Assembly: GCF_026738875.1 (NCBI RefSeq) | Contig: NZ_JAPQFJ010000002.1 | Location: 305,982 to 369,981 of the forward strand | From: Clostridium brassicae | GTDB taxonomy: Bacteria > Bacillota > Clostridia > Clostridiales > Clostridiaceae | Length of the DNA stretch: 64,000 bases | Reading direction: 5' to 3' | In this document: positions 7,866 through 17,351 of the stretch, piece after piece | How the letters are laid out: the number at the start of each line of letters is the position of its first letter | Position numbering within the stretch: position 1 is the stretch's first letter | The notes under the pieces: generated by a model | Told to the model about the DNA's origin: nothing | Databases searched by the model: none | The model's input: the letters and a program-made list of their open reading frames with translations, nothing else | Translations under genes and position numbers: made by a program

Positions 7866-9110
7866 ATGAATTTATTAAAAGGACTGTTTCGTTCAAGGGA
7901 CAAACCGCAAAACCGTGTGGGTAGCGCATTTTCCTTCTTATTCGGCGGTACATCATCTGGCAAAACAGTAAATGAGCGTACTGCAATGCAAGCAACAGCG
8001 GTGTATGCCTGCGTAAGAATACTAGCTGAAGCTATTGCTGGACTGCCACTACATGTATATAGATATCGTTCTGATGGAGGTAAAGAAAAGATTCCATTCC
8101 ACCCTTTGTATTACCTTCTTCATGATGAACCAAATCCAGAGATGACTTCATTCGTGTTTCGAGAAACACTGATGAGTCATCTTTTACTTTGGGGTAATGC
8201 TTATGCACAGATAGTTCGAAATGGTCGTGGCCAGGCAATTGCGCTTTATCCCCTACTTCCTAACAAGATGGAAGTAAGTCGAGCATCAAATGGTGAACTG
8301 GTTTATACCTACTACCGGGATACAGACGAAAGTGGCCTGAATCCAAAGGGAGGCTATGTCACACTTCGCAAAGATGATGTACTTCACATACCAGGCTTAG
8401 GCTTTGATGGACTCATTGGCTATAGCCCTATTGCTATGGCGAAAAATGCAATCGGTATGTCACTTGCTACCGAAGAATACGGTGCGGCATTCTTTGCTAA
8501 TGGAGCTAATCCCGGCGGTGTGCTGGAGCACCCGGGAGTAATTAAAGACATACAGAGAGTCAAGGACAGCTGGAATAGTGCTTACCAAGGCACAGCTAAG
8601 GCACATAAAATCGCTGTATTGGAAGAGGGCATGAAGTTTCAAGCCATCGGTATACCTCCAGAACAGGCTCAGTTTTTAGAAACACGGAAATTTCAAATCA
8701 ATGAGATTGCAAGGATTTTCCGTGTGCCTCCCCATATGGTGGGAGATCTTGAGAAATCTAGCTTCTCCAATATCGAGCAGCAGTCTTTGGAGTTTGTAAA
8801 ATACACTCTCGATCCGTGGGTGGTGAGATGGGAGCAAAGTCTCCAGCAATCGCTTATTTTGCCTTCTGAGAAAACATCAGTATTCATCAAGTTCAACTTA
8901 GATGGTCTGCTTCGCGGCGATTATCAAAGCCGAATGAATGGCTATGCTATTGGGCGACAAAATGGCTGGATGTCAGCTAATGATATCCGTGAATTGGAGG
9001 ACATGAACCGTATCCCAGCTGAGGAAGGTGGCGATTTATATCTGGTTAACGGAAATATGACGAAATTGGCTGACGCAGGAGCGTTTGCCAAAACCGAAGG
9101 AGGTCAGTAA
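7866..9110 (+). CDS. Phage portal protein (HK97 family)
   Basis: 414 residues forming the dodecameric DNA entry channel at one capsid vertex. Family features: AVYACVRILAEAIAGLP near residue 45, then KDDVLHIPGLGFDGLIGYSP, FQINEIARIFRVPPHMVGD and FSNIEQQSLEFVKYTLDPW. ATG 7866 follows TTGGAGGTGAGG. The stop is immediately followed by the protease gene ATG, so the two are tightly coupled. Confidence 0.95.
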   Translation: MNLLKGLFRSRDKPQNRVGSAFSFLFGGTSSGKTVNERTAMQATAVYACVRILAEAIAGLPLHVYRYRSDGGKEKIPFHPLYYLLHDEPNPEMTSFVFRETLMSHLLLWGNAYAQIVRNGRGQAIALYPLLPNKMEVSRASNGELVYTYYRDTDESGLNPKGGYVTLRKDDVLHIPGLGFDGLIGYSPIAMAKNAIGMSLATEEYGAAFFANGANPGGVLEHPGVIKDIQRVKDSWNSAYQGTAKAHKIAVLEEGMKFQAIGIPPEQAQFLETRKFQINEIARIFRVPPHMVGDLEKSSFSNIEQQSLEFVKYTLDPWVVRWEQSLQQSLILPSEKTSVFIKFNLDGLLRGDYQSRMNGYAIGRQNGWMSANDIRELEDMNRIPAEEGGDLYLVNGNMTKLADAGAFAKTEGGQ

Positions 9111-9800
9111 ATGAAGAAGTTCTGGAATTGGGTGCGAGATTCTGATGAAGGGCGCACTCTCTATTTAAATGGAGTGATATCCGAAGAAACGTGGTGGGGT
9201 GATGAGGTCACACCTAAAATGTTCAAAGATGAACTGTTAGCTGGCACCGGTGATATTACAGTGTGGATTAACTCTCCTGGCGGGGATGTGTTTGCAGCAG
9301 CTCAGATTTACAACATGCTTATGGACTATACCGGAAAGGTCACTGTAAAAATTGACGGGCTTGCGGCAAGTGCAGCTTCTGTTATTGCAATGGCGGGTGG
9401 AGATGTATATATGTCGCCGGTATCCATGATCATGATTCATAACCCTTCGACCATTGCCATCGGTGACAGCGAGGAAATGTTGCGAGCAAAGGCTCTATTA
9501 GATGAAGTTAAGGAAAGTATTATTAATGCCTATGAGTTAAAGACTGGTCTTTCCCGAACAAAGCTTTCTCATCTGATGGATGCAGAATCATGGATGAATG
9601 CAAACAAAGCCATAGAACTTGGTTTTGCAGATAAGATCATGTTTATGGAAAGTGAAACACCGGATTTGACGGATAGCCTTATCTTTAGCAGGATGGCGGT
9701 TACTAACTCACTTATTAGCAAACTACCCAAAAAACAAAAACAAAAGACAGGTACACCTATAGAGTCGCTGGATAAGCGGCTTTCTTTAATTTCTCACTAA
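9111..9800 (+). CDS. Head maturation protease, ClpP-like
   Basis: 229 residues. WINSPGGDVFAAAQIYNML, GLAASAASVIAMAGG (catalytic Ser) and IMIHNPSTIAIG (catalytic His) are the ClpP/S49-type motifs of phage prohead proteases, which cleave the scaffold part of the capsid precursor. It starts directly after the portal stop. The capsid precursor encoded next has an N-terminal coiled-coil (~1-75) that is the expected substrate. Confidence 0.94.
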   Translation: MKKFWNWVRDSDEGRTLYLNGVISEETWWGDEVTPKMFKDELLAGTGDITVWINSPGGDVFAAAQIYNMLMDYTGKVTVKIDGLAASAASVIAMAGGDVYMSPVSMIMIHNPSTIAIGDSEEMLRAKALLDEVKESIINAYELKTGLSRTKLSHLMDAESWMNANKAIELGFADKIMFMESETPDLTDSLIFSRMAVTNSLISKLPKKQKQKTGTPIESLDKRLSLISH

Positions 9801-9819
9801 TTTAAAGGAGGAAATAACA

Positions 9820-11025
9820 ATGAGTAAAATTCTTGAATTGCGCGAGAAACGCGCTAAGGTTTGGGATGCGGCGAAGGCATTCCTTGATTCAAAACGTGGC
9901 GGTGATGGATTGTTATCCGCAGAGGACACACAAACCTATGAAAAGATGGAAGCTGAAGTTGTTGCACTTGGTAAGGAAATAGAACGTTTGGAACGTCAGG
10001 CGGTTATTGACTTAGAACTTTCCAAAGCCACTAGTAGCCCTATTACAAACACACCGTCCAAACATGCTGAAGATAAGACAGGACGTGCGTCTGCAGAGTA
10101 CAAGAAAGCATTCTGGAATGCTATGCGTACTCGTGCAGGGGAAGGCCTTGATGTAAACGTAAGAAATGCCCTTCAAATCGGTACAGACTCCGAAGGTGGT
10201 TATCTTGTGCCTGACGAGTTTGAACGTACCTTAGTAGAGGCTCTTGAAGAAGAGAACATTTTCCGTTCACTGGCCAATGTTATTAATACATCTTCTGGCG
10301 ATAGGAAAATTCCTGTTGTAGCTACAAAAGGTACTGCTTCCTGGGTTGATGAGGAAGGCACTATCCCAGATAGCGATGATAGCTTCGGACAGGTTTCTAT
10401 AGGAGCTTACAAACTCGCTACCATGATTAAAGTTTCCGAGGAGCTTCTTAACGATTCTGTGTTCAATCTTGAAGCCTACATCTCTAAGGAGTTTGCAAGA
10501 CGTATCGGTAACAAAGAGGAAGAGGCGTTCTTTACCGGTGATGGATCTGGAAAACCGACAGGTATCCTTGCTTCTACAGGTGGCGCCCAAATTGGTGTGA
10601 CTACTGCAGGTGCTACAGCAATTACTATGGACGAGGTACTTGATCTGTTCTATTCACTAAAGGCACCTTACCGTAATAAGGCTGTATTCGTTATGAACGA
10701 CGCCACTGTAAAAGCAATCCGTAAACTAAAGGATGGTCAAGGACAGTACCTATGGCAACCTTCCTTACAGGCAGGTACACCGGATACTATCCTCAATCGA
10801 CCATTGTATACTTCTGCATATATGCCAACTATTGCTGCAGCTGCAAAGAGTATCGCATTTGGTGATTTTAGTTATTACTGGGTAGCTGATCGCCAGGGTC
10901 GTGTATTTAAGAGGCTTAATGAACTTTATGCTGTTACTGGCCAAGTAGGCTTTGTTGCTACTCAGCGTGTGGATGGAAAATTAATTCTACCTGAAGCCAT
11001 AAAAGTACTTCAGCAGAAAGCTTAA
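9820..11025 (+). CDS. Major capsid protein (HK97 fold)
   Basis: 401 residues. An N-terminal charged helical delta domain (~1-95) precedes the HK97 core beginning near NALQIGTDSEGGYLVPDEFE. Further signatures are NKEEEAFFTGDGSGKPTGIL and the C-terminal RVDGKLILPEAIKVL. The delta domain is normally removed by the protease encoded upstream. A good ribosome site (AAAGGAGG) precedes ATG 9820. Confidence 0.95.
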   Translation: MSKILELREKRAKVWDAAKAFLDSKRGGDGLLSAEDTQTYEKMEAEVVALGKEIERLERQAVIDLELSKATSSPITNTPSKHAEDKTGRASAEYKKAFWNAMRTRAGEGLDVNVRNALQIGTDSEGGYLVPDEFERTLVEALEEENIFRSLANVINTSSGDRKIPVVATKGTASWVDEEGTIPDSDDSFGQVSIGAYKLATMIKVSEELLNDSVFNLEAYISKEFARRIGNKEEEAFFTGDGSGKPTGILASTGGAQIGVTTAGATAITMDEVLDLFYSLKAPYRNKAVFVMNDATVKAIRKLKDGQGQYLWQPSLQAGTPDTILNRPLYTSAYMPTIAAAAKSIAFGDFSYYWVADRQGRVFKRLNELYAVTGQVGFVATQRVDGKLILPEAIKVLQQKA

Positions 11026-11037
11026 TGGAGGTGCGTT

Positions 11038-11418
11038 ATGAGCTATAACACTAAGAATTACACCGAACAAGGCGGAGAAAAAACTGTTATAGGCGGAACA
11101 CTTGAAATCAAGGAAGGAGCCTCGGTAACGGGGCTCTCCGCCAATCCGCTTCTCGTGGCAACAGAGGAGACTCTCGGTGGTGTAAAAGCCGCAGCTGCTG
11201 GCGAGGACGATACCGTCGAAGTAAAAATCGGCGAAGACGGTAAGCTGTATGCTCCAGCATATCCTACCGATGCTACGGAGTCAGTCTCTGGGCTGGTAAA
11301 AAAGGCTGCTAATCAAGCCGACAGCATAGCCGAGGATACAGCCACTCTTGTCACGGATTTTAATGCTCTGCTCGCTAAACTAAAAGCGGCTGGGTTAATG
11401 GCAGCAGACGAAGAATGA
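11038..11418 (+). CDS. Head fiber-like protein
   Basis: 126 residues starting at ATG 11038 after GGAGGTGCGTT. The Gly/Ala-rich sequence (GGTLEIKEGASVTGL, then ATEETLGGVKAA and ESVSGLVKKAA) resembles phage head-fiber or decoration proteins found right after the capsid gene. Low complexity limits certainty, but position and composition agree. Confidence 0.7.
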   Translation: MSYNTKNYTEQGGEKTVIGGTLEIKEGASVTGLSANPLLVATEETLGGVKAAAAGEDDTVEVKIGEDGKLYAPAYPTDATESVSGLVKKAANQADSIAEDTATLVTDFNALLAKLKAAGLMAADEE

Positions 11419-11437
11419 CCGGAGGGAGGCGGACGGC

Positions 11438-11755
11438 ATGACAACTGATAATCTTCTCCCTAAAGTAAAAGCAAATCTGATCCTGACGCATGACGCAGAC
11501 GATGGACTTCTGCTGCATTACATCAAAGCCGCCGTCTCTTATGCGGAAAGTTATCAGCATGTTGCTGAGGGTTATTACACTGAAAACATCATGCCCCCAA
11601 CAACTGAACAGGCAGTAATCATGCTGTCGAGTCATTTCTACGAAAGCAGAGATGGCTCGACGGCTGGTTTCTTCGCCGATAGCGTACAAGCGGGGCAGCA
11701 GGTTTGGAACACAGTGAACCTACTTCTTAGACTAGACCGGGATTGGAAGGTGTAA
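11438..11755 (+). CDS. Head-tail connector protein (gp6-like adaptor)
   Basis: 105 residues of mostly helical sequence (LLPKVKANLILTHDADDGLL, then YIKAAVSYAESYQH and EQAVIMLSSHFYESRDGS). This matches the gp6/YqbG-type adaptor ring that binds the portal. It lies between the capsid and head-closure genes, the expected place. Start ATG 11438 follows CCGGAGGGAGG. Confidence 0.88.
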   Translation: MTTDNLLPKVKANLILTHDADDGLLLHYIKAAVSYAESYQHVAEGYYTENIMPPTTEQAVIMLSSHFYESRDGSTAGFFADSVQAGQQVWNTVNLLLRLDRDWKV

Positions 11756-11758
11756 ATT

Positions 11759-12094
11759 ATGAGTTTTGGAAAGATGAACACCTTTATTGATATCATCAGT
11801 ACAGAGCCTATTAAAGACAAGGATGGTTTCGCTGCTATAGGCGATAACATACTTGCCAGTGTACGTGCCTACAAGGAAGATCGGCATGGCAGTGAGCGGT
11901 GGGCGAATAGAGCATCATTTTCTTCTGCAACTTCCCTATTTAGGTTTAGAAAAATATCTGGCCTTAGGGTGACCAGTGAAATGGTCATCGTTTCTGATGA
12001 TGGCAGATATCAGATTTTAAGTGTTGATGATGTTAGAAACCGAGGCATGTATGTCGAGGTTTTAGCAGAAAAGATAGAACCAACCGTGAGGTGA
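11759..12094 (+). CDS. Phage head closure protein (SPP1 gp16-like)
   Basis: 111 residues. KMNTFIDIISTEPIKDKDGF near the start and the beta-rich C-terminal half with DDGRYQILSVDDVRNRGMY are typical of head-tail joining proteins of the SPP1 gp16/HK97 gp7 type, which close the connector after packaging. The start lies 4 bp after the upstream stop. Confidence 0.88.
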   Translation: MSFGKMNTFIDIISTEPIKDKDGFAAIGDNILASVRAYKEDRHGSERWANRASFSSATSLFRFRKISGLRVTSEMVIVSDDGRYQILSVDDVRNRGMYVEVLAEKIEPTVR

Positions 12095-12099
12095 TGGAT

Positions 12100-12531
12100 A
12101 TGGCAAAAGTGAATATAAAGATGCCAGAAGAATTCCTTTTAAAGGTATCCCGATTAGCTGACCAGACCGATGTAATTCTTCCTAAGGTTCTGGAAGTTGG
12201 CGGTGAAGTGGTACTGGATAAAGTTAAGGGAAATTTAAGTAAAGTGATTGGTAAGAATACAAAATATCCATCCAAAAGCACTGGGGAGCTACTATCTTCA
12301 CTAGGACTTTCAAGTGCAAAGCAAGATAGAAACGGAAACTTCAATGTCAAAGTTGGCTTTGCCGAGCCGCGTTCTGATGGTGAGAGCAATGCTAAAATTG
12401 CCACAATCATTGAATATGGTAAACATGGTCAGCCTGCAAAACCCTTCCTAAAGCCTGCGAGAACTGCATCTAGGAAACCTTGTATCAATGCGATGATCGC
12501 CAAGCTAGAGGAGGAGATTGATAAAATATGA
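12100..12531 (+). CDS. HK97 gp10-like tail/joining protein
   Basis: 143 residues. The pattern of an N-terminal helix, LPKVLEVGGEVVLDKVKGNL, then a beta-rich part (NGNFNVKVGFAEPR) and a basic tail ending in AKPFLKPARTASRK is typical of HK97-gp10 family proteins at the head-tail interface. ATG 12100 fits the GAGGTGAT site; upstream GTG 12091 and ATG 12094 lie inside it. The end overlaps the next start by 4 bp. Confidence 0.88.
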   Translation: MAKVNIKMPEEFLLKVSRLADQTDVILPKVLEVGGEVVLDKVKGNLSKVIGKNTKYPSKSTGELLSSLGLSSAKQDRNGNFNVKVGFAEPRSDGESNAKIATIIEYGKHGQPAKPFLKPARTASRKPCINAMIAKLEEEIDKI

Positions 12532-12869
12532 ATATCTTAGAGGAGTTAAATACACTTCTGACAGCAATACCTATCCCCGTAGAAACCGGGGTTTTTTCAG
12601 GTTTGGCACCGGATGAGTACGTGGTGATACTCCCACTTTCGGATGTTTTCGAAGTTCATGCGGATAACCGCCCTGGCTTTGATGTGCAGGAAGCACGGAT
12701 ATCACTATTTTCCAAGAGTAACTACTTAGAGCGGAAGAGACAGATTACAGCGGCTTTGTTAAACGATGATTTTACAGTGACTGAGCGTAGGTATATTGGT
12801 CACGAGGATGATACTGGATATCATCATTACGCCATCGACGTGGCGAAAAACTATGGAATGGAGGAATAA
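12528..12869 (+). CDS. Tail completion/terminator protein
   Basis: 113 residues, start overlapping the upstream stop (ATGA). IPIPVETGVFSGLAPDEYVV, a central DNRPGFDVQEARISLFSKSN and a helix-then-strand end fit the tail terminator fold, small proteins that cap the tail tube. Location immediately before the tail tube gene supports the call. The specific family is not certain. Confidence 0.75.
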   Translation: MNILEELNTLLTAIPIPVETGVFSGLAPDEYVVILPLSDVFEVHADNRPGFDVQEARISLFSKSNYLERKRQITAALLNDDFTVTERRYIGHEDDTGYHHYAIDVAKNYGMEE

Positions 12870-12872
12870 CAT

Positions 12873-13463
12873 ATGGCAACTATCGGTTTGGATAAACTGT
12901 ACTATGCAAAAATAACCGAGGACTCAAATGGCGAGGAAACCTATGGTGTGCCTTCGGTACTCGCAAAAGCCATTACTGCCGAACTTTCGGTAGAACTAGT
13001 GGAAGCAATTCTGTATGCCGATGATGGTGCTGCCGAGGTTGTGAAGGACTTTAACAGCGGTACGCTCACTCTCGGTGTAGATGACATTGGCCCGACAGTA
13101 GCAGCAGATCTAACTGGTGCGTCCACCGACGACAATGGGGTATTAATTTCTGCAAGTGAGAGTGTAGGTACACCTGTTGCAGTGGGTTTTCGTGCGCAAA
13201 AGGCCAATGGAACATACCGATATTTTTGGTTGTATCGCGTTAAGTTTGGACTACCAGCGACCAACTTACAGACAAAGGCGGATTCCATTACCTTTTCTAC
13301 ACCTACTATTGAAGGAACAGTTATGCGCAGGAACAAGCTGGATGGGTTGGGCAAGCACCCATGGAAAGCAGAAGTCACAGAAGGTGACCCCGGTGTTTCA
13401 TCGTCCACCATAACAGGCTGGTTCACTGAAGTTTATGAACCCGTATATACACCTGAACCATAG
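12873..13463 (+). CDS. Major tail (tube) protein, phi13 family
   Basis: 196 residues. MATIGLDKLYYAKITED at the start, repeated beta segments (FNSGTLTLGVDDIGP, KANGTYRYFWLYRVKFGLPA) and TFSTPTIEGTVMRR are characteristic of phi13-type major tail proteins, which polymerise into the tail tube. It lies 3 bp after the tail terminator gene and directly before the tail chaperones. Confidence 0.93.
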   Translation: MATIGLDKLYYAKITEDSNGEETYGVPSVLAKAITAELSVELVEAILYADDGAAEVVKDFNSGTLTLGVDDIGPTVAADLTGASTDDNGVLISASESVGTPVAVGFRAQKANGTYRYFWLYRVKFGLPATNLQTKADSITFSTPTIEGTVMRRNKLDGLGKHPWKAEVTEGDPGVSSSTITGWFTEVYEPVYTPEP

Positions 13464-13471
13464 GAGGAGAA

Positions 13472-13861
13472 ATGATGGATAATGAGAGAAGTGCCACAAT
13501 TAAAATAGGTGACAAAGAGTATGAACTGGTTTTAACTACACGTGCAACAAAGGCAATTGCTGGTCGTTACGGCGGTCTTGAAAATCTTGGAGAAAAACTG
13601 ATGAAATCAGAAAACTTTGAGATGGCACTGGACGAGATAGTTTGGCTAATCACACTGCTTGCAAACCAGTCCATTTTAATTCGCAATCTTAAGAATAAGA
13701 ACGCACCAGAAGAATTGTTGACAGAGGAAGAGGTGGAGCTTCTTACCTCACCGCTTGATTTAGCGGAATATAAAAGTGCAATCACCGAAGCAATGTTCAA
13801 AGGTGCAAAGCGCAACGTGGAAAGTGAGGAAGAAACTCCAAAAAACATGGAAGTCGGGTAA
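13472..13861 (+). CDS. Tail assembly chaperone, short form (gpG-like)
   Basis: 129 residues. The start MMDNERSATIKIGDKEYELV and a helical core fit tail assembly chaperones that bind the tape measure during tail assembly. The zero frame stops at TAA 13859-13861. Just before it lies a canonical slippery heptamer (13840-13846), and the -1 frame continues to 14049, so this is the short product of a gpG/gpGT pair. GGAGGAG precedes the start. Confidence 0.88.
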   Translation: MMDNERSATIKIGDKEYELVLTTRATKAIAGRYGGLENLGEKLMKSENFEMALDEIVWLITLLANQSILIRNLKNKNAPEELLTEEEVELLTSPLDLAEYKSAITEAMFKGAKRNVESEEETPKNMEVG

Positions 13862-14049
13862 CGGACGCTGAAGTCTTTACCCGACTTTATTATTATGGAA
13901 CAGTTCAGATGGGCATGGACGCAGAGGAATTCTGGCTTATGCCAATTGGACTGTTTTTTGATTTATGGGCTTGCCACAAGCAATGGCATGGGATCGAAAA
14001 GCCGAAGAAAACTCGAACGATTGATGATATTATCCCACCAGGCATATAG
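13472..14049 (+). CDS. Tail assembly chaperone, -1 frameshift fusion (gpGT-like)
   Basis: After slipping at A AAA AAC, translation would read NHGSRVTDAEVFTRLYYYG and run 67 codons to TAG 14047-14049, giving a ~192-residue fusion. The extension has no good start of its own and contains GMDAEEFWLMPIGLFFDLW, the aromatic, acidic pattern of T-type chaperone extensions. It ends 14 bp before the tape measure start, as in lambda G/GT and many siphoviruses. Confidence 0.85.
13840..13846 (+). promoter_or_regulatory. -1 ribosomal frameshift slippery site
   Basis: A AAA AAC in zero-frame codons CCA AAA AAC is a perfect X XXY YYZ heptamer, 12 bases before the zero-frame stop. The -1 frame downstream is open for 67 codons. 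Confidence 0.88.
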
Positions 14050-14063
14050 GAGGAGGTGAAGGT

Positions 14064-16484
14064 ATGGCGGACAATTTTGGATTGAAAATAGGCGTCGAGG
14101 GCGAGCGTGAGTTTAAGAACGCCCTACGAGATATCAATCAGTCCTTTAAGGTGCTGGGTAGTGAAATGGCACTTGTGACCAGCCAGTTTGATAAAAACGA
14201 TAAATCTATCCAGTCGGTCACTGCTCGTAATGCGGTTTTGAATAAAGAAATCGACGCACAGAAAGAAAAGATTTCAACCCTTAAGGCCGCTCTTGATAAT
14301 GCCACCTCTTCTTTCGGTGAAAATGACCGCCGAACTCAAAACTGGCAGATTCAGCTGAACAGAGCTCAGGCAGAACTCAATAATATGGAGCGTGAACTTC
14401 AGCAGTCTGCGGTTGAAGCAGATAATCTTGGTGAAGAGTTAAACAACTCAGGCAAAAGTGCGGAAGATTCTGGAGGTAAATTTGAAAAGCTTGGTGGTAT
14501 ACTCAAGGGCATCGGTGTGGCTATGGGCACAGTTGCAGTTGCTGCTGGAGCTGCTGCTATAAAATTGGGTAAAGAGGTAGTTACCCAGTTTGGGGAATTG
14601 GAGCAAAACCTAGGTGGCTCAGAAGCAGTCTTTGGAGCGTATGCTGCTTCAATTCAAAAGACTGGTGAAGAAGCCTATAGAAATCTCGGAATTTCCCAAA
14701 GTGAGTATCTGGCAACGGCTAATAAAATGGGTGAATTGTTCCAAGGCTCTGGCATTGAACAGCGAAAAAGTCTTGAATTGACAGAAAAAGCGATGCAACG
14801 TGCAGCAGATATGGCATCCGTTATGGGTATAGATATGTCTTCTGCCATGGAAGCGGTTACGGGAGCGGCAAAAGGCAACTTTACCATGATGGATAACTTA
14901 GGTGTTGCCATGAATGCTACAAACATCGAAGCTTATGCTCTTGCTAAGGGACTAGATTTCACTTGGAATACCGCTACACAAGCGGAAAAAGCGGAAGTCG
15001 CAATGCAGATGTTTTTTGAAAACACACAGCAGTATGCCGGAAACTTTGCGAGAGAGTCAACTGAGACCATTTCTGGTTCTATTGGGTTATTACAAGCTGC
15101 ACTTGGATCTTTTACAGCAGGACTTGGTAACGCTAATGCAGACATGACAAATTTGACGGAAAATCTTGTGGATGCATTCCGTGCAGTCGTTAAAAATATC
15201 GTGCCTGTTTTAGAAAACATCGTAACCGCACTCCCACCTGCGTTCGATGCGATTTTAACAGCAATAGGTGACCTGCTTCCGATGTTATTGGAAACTGTCA
15301 CGAGCCTGTTCACGCAGGTGTTGGAGACACTCTTGAACTTACTGCCTGAACTGATTCCAGCGGCAGTAGATGCAGTAATGACAATTGTCGGTGCGTTGAT
15401 TGATAATCTGCCACTGCTCATAAATGCAGCAATAGAACTGGTAACCGCACTTGTGGAGGGTATTGGCATGGCTCTACCACAACTTATACCCGCAGCAGTT
15501 TCGGCGGTCACGCAGATTGTTCAAGGATTAATGGATAACCTACCACTTATTTTGGATGCCGCTTTGCAGTTGATTATAGGATTAGCACAGGGATTGGTAG
15601 ATGCAATACCTCAACTAACATCATCCTTACCTGTCATCATAAAAGCAATAGTGGATTTTATAGTTGAATCCATTCCACAGATTATTGATGCTGGTATTCA
15701 ATTATTGACTTCATTGGTTACAGCACTGCCTACTATCATCACAGCAATCGTGGAAGCAATCCCGCAGATTATCGACAGTATTATCAGTGCAGTTATTGGG
15801 TCAATTCCATTGATTATAGATGCGGGCATACGTCTATTAATATCACTCATACAGGCACTCCCACAAATTATCACTACTGTGGTTGGGGCTATTCCGAAAA
15901 TAATAACATCCTTGGTAAACGCTATTGTAGGTAACATCGACAAGATCATCTTGGCCGGTGTTCAGCTGTTTGTGGCATTAATTGCGAATCTTCCAAGGAT
16001 AATCGTAGAGATCGTCAAGGCTGTACCTCAGATTATCTCAGGATTGGTCAATGCTTTTACCAGTTATATAAGCCAGATGGCTAAAGTAGGTGGAAACTTA
16101 ATCAAAGGTCTGTGGCAAGGTATTTCAGATGCAGGTGCATGGCTATGGAGTAAAATCTCTGGATTTTTCGGCAATGTTGTATCAAAGATTAAGAATTTCT
16201 TCGGCATCAGTTCACCTTCAAAGCTATTTGCTGGAATTGGCCACAATATGGGTGAAGGGATTGGTGTAGGTTTTGAGGATGCAATGACAGCAGTTTCAAG
16301 GGATATGCAAAATGCTGTACCAACTAGTTTTGATTTTAATTACAGAGGTTTATCTGGGCAAGGGAATGCCAATGGTACAAGTATCACTCAAAATATCTCT
16401 GTTGTGTCACCAAAGCCTCTATCTGAAAAAGAATTAGCCAGGGAATTCAAAAATCTGTCTCGCAAACTGGCACTAGAATATTAA
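14064..16484 (+). CDS. Tail tape measure protein
   Basis: 806 residues. N-terminal coiled-coil (~30-135, Lys/Glu/Gln-rich), then the TMP core (GVAMGTVAVAAGAAAIKLGKE), followed by many near-repeats of a hydrophobic unit of the type 'ALPQIITTVV.AIPKIITSLV' at ~370-690, and a C-terminal KIKNFFGISSPSKLFAGIG motif common in phage TMPs. At roughly 1.5 angstrom per residue this predicts a tail of about 120 nm (inference from the general TMP rule). GGAGGAGGTGAAGG precedes ATG 14064. Confidence 0.95.
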   Translation: MADNFGLKIGVEGEREFKNALRDINQSFKVLGSEMALVTSQFDKNDKSIQSVTARNAVLNKEIDAQKEKISTLKAALDNATSSFGENDRRTQNWQIQLNRAQAELNNMERELQQSAVEADNLGEELNNSGKSAEDSGGKFEKLGGILKGIGVAMGTVAVAAGAAAIKLGKEVVTQFGELEQNLGGSEAVFGAYAASIQKTGEEAYRNLGISQSEYLATANKMGELFQGSGIEQRKSLELTEKAMQRAADMASVMGIDMSSAMEAVTGAAKGNFTMMDNLGVAMNATNIEAYALAKGLDFTWNTATQAEKAEVAMQMFFENTQQYAGNFARESTETISGSIGLLQAALGSFTAGLGNANADMTNLTENLVDAFRAVVKNIVPVLENIVTALPPAFDAILTAIGDLLPMLLETVTSLFTQVLETLLNLLPELIPAAVDAVMTIVGALIDNLPLLINAAIELVTALVEGIGMALPQLIPAAVSAVTQIVQGLMDNLPLILDAALQLIIGLAQGLVDAIPQLTSSLPVIIKAIVDFIVESIPQIIDAGIQLLTSLVTALPTIITAIVEAIPQIIDSIISAVIGSIPLIIDAGIRLLISLIQALPQIITTVVGAIPKIITSLVNAIVGNIDKIILAGVQLFVALIANLPRIIVEIVKAVPQIISGLVNAFTSYISQMAKVGGNLIKGLWQGISDAGAWLWSKISGFFGNVVSKIKNFFGISSPSKLFAGIGHNMGEGIGVGFEDAMTAVSRDMQNAVPTSFDFNYRGLSGQGNANGTSITQNISVVSPKPLSEKELAREFKNLSRKLALEY

Positions 16485-16497
16485 AGGAGGTCTGGCA

Positions 16498-17349
16498 GTG
16501 GAACTTACTTATATTAACTCAAACGGTGAGAGTATCACCCTAAAACAAAGCCGCCCGTATTTTCTTACCAAGATAGACGGAACAGGCAACATACGCCAGA
16601 CCGTTAATACATTTAAGGCACCGGATCAAGACGGTGCTTTTTATATTTCCTCCACACTGGATATGCGTAATATCACGCTAGAAGGTACGGTCGTAGCGGA
16701 TTCTCTTGACGAGGCTTATGTACGGAGACAGAGATTTCTTAAGATATTTACTCCAAAAATGCGAGGAACTCTTTTATATCGTGGACGGCAAATTGCTTGT
16801 GTGGTAGAGGAAGCAGGATTTACTGTTTCTACTAGACAACGCATACCAAACTTCTTTGTAAGTTTACTATGTCCATCCCCTTTCTTCGAAACATTGGATG
16901 AGGTGAGAGAGGAACTGGCATCATGGATACCTCTATTTGAGTTTGAACTGGAGATACCAGTAAGTGGTATGGAGTTTGGAATGCGTCAGCCGAGCCAAAT
17001 CATCACAGTAGAAAACATTGGTGATGTATCTTGTGGATGCGAAATCGTATTTCGAGCACTGGGTACGGTTACCAACCCTGAACTACTAAACATAGACACG
17101 GGAGAATATATCCGGCTTCTCACTACAATGAGTGCTGGTGATGAACTTCGTGTGTATACCCATTTCGCTGGTAAGCGTGTGGTCCAGGTTGTAGGGTCAA
17201 CGGTTACAAATGCTTTTTCACTATTGGACACCAATTCAACGTTTTTCCAGCTTGCGGCAGGTACTAACACACTGCGCTATGACGCTTCAGTTAATATGGA
17301 ACTGTTGGAGGTCAGTATTTACTTTCGTCCACAATTTCTGGGGGTGTGA
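16498..17349 (+). CDS. Distal tail protein (Dit)
   Basis: 283 residues with GTG start 16498 behind AAAGGAGGTCTGGCA. The N-terminal part (ITLKQSRPYFLTKIDGTGNI, then APDQDGAFYISSTLDMRNI) and the beta-rich galectin-like C-terminal half fit siphovirus Dit proteins that form the hub linking tail tube and baseplate. The stop overlaps the next ribosome site. Confidence 0.9.
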   Translation: MELTYINSNGESITLKQSRPYFLTKIDGTGNIRQTVNTFKAPDQDGAFYISSTLDMRNITLEGTVVADSLDEAYVRRQRFLKIFTPKMRGTLLYRGRQIACVVEEAGFTVSTRQRIPNFFVSLLCPSPFFETLDEVREELASWIPLFEFELEIPVSGMEFGMRQPSQIITVENIGDVSCGCEIVFRALGTVTNPELLNIDTGEYIRLLTTMSAGDELRVYTHFAGKRVVQVVGSTVTNAFSLLDTNSTFFQLAAGTNTLRYDASVNMELLEVSIYFRPQFLGV

Positions 17350-17351
17350 GT

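Noticed and set aside
15300..16000. Repetitive hydrophobic region in the tape measure gene as a separate membrane protein or CRISPR-like repeat
   Set aside because: The repeats are degenerate, in one long frame and typical of tape measure proteins.
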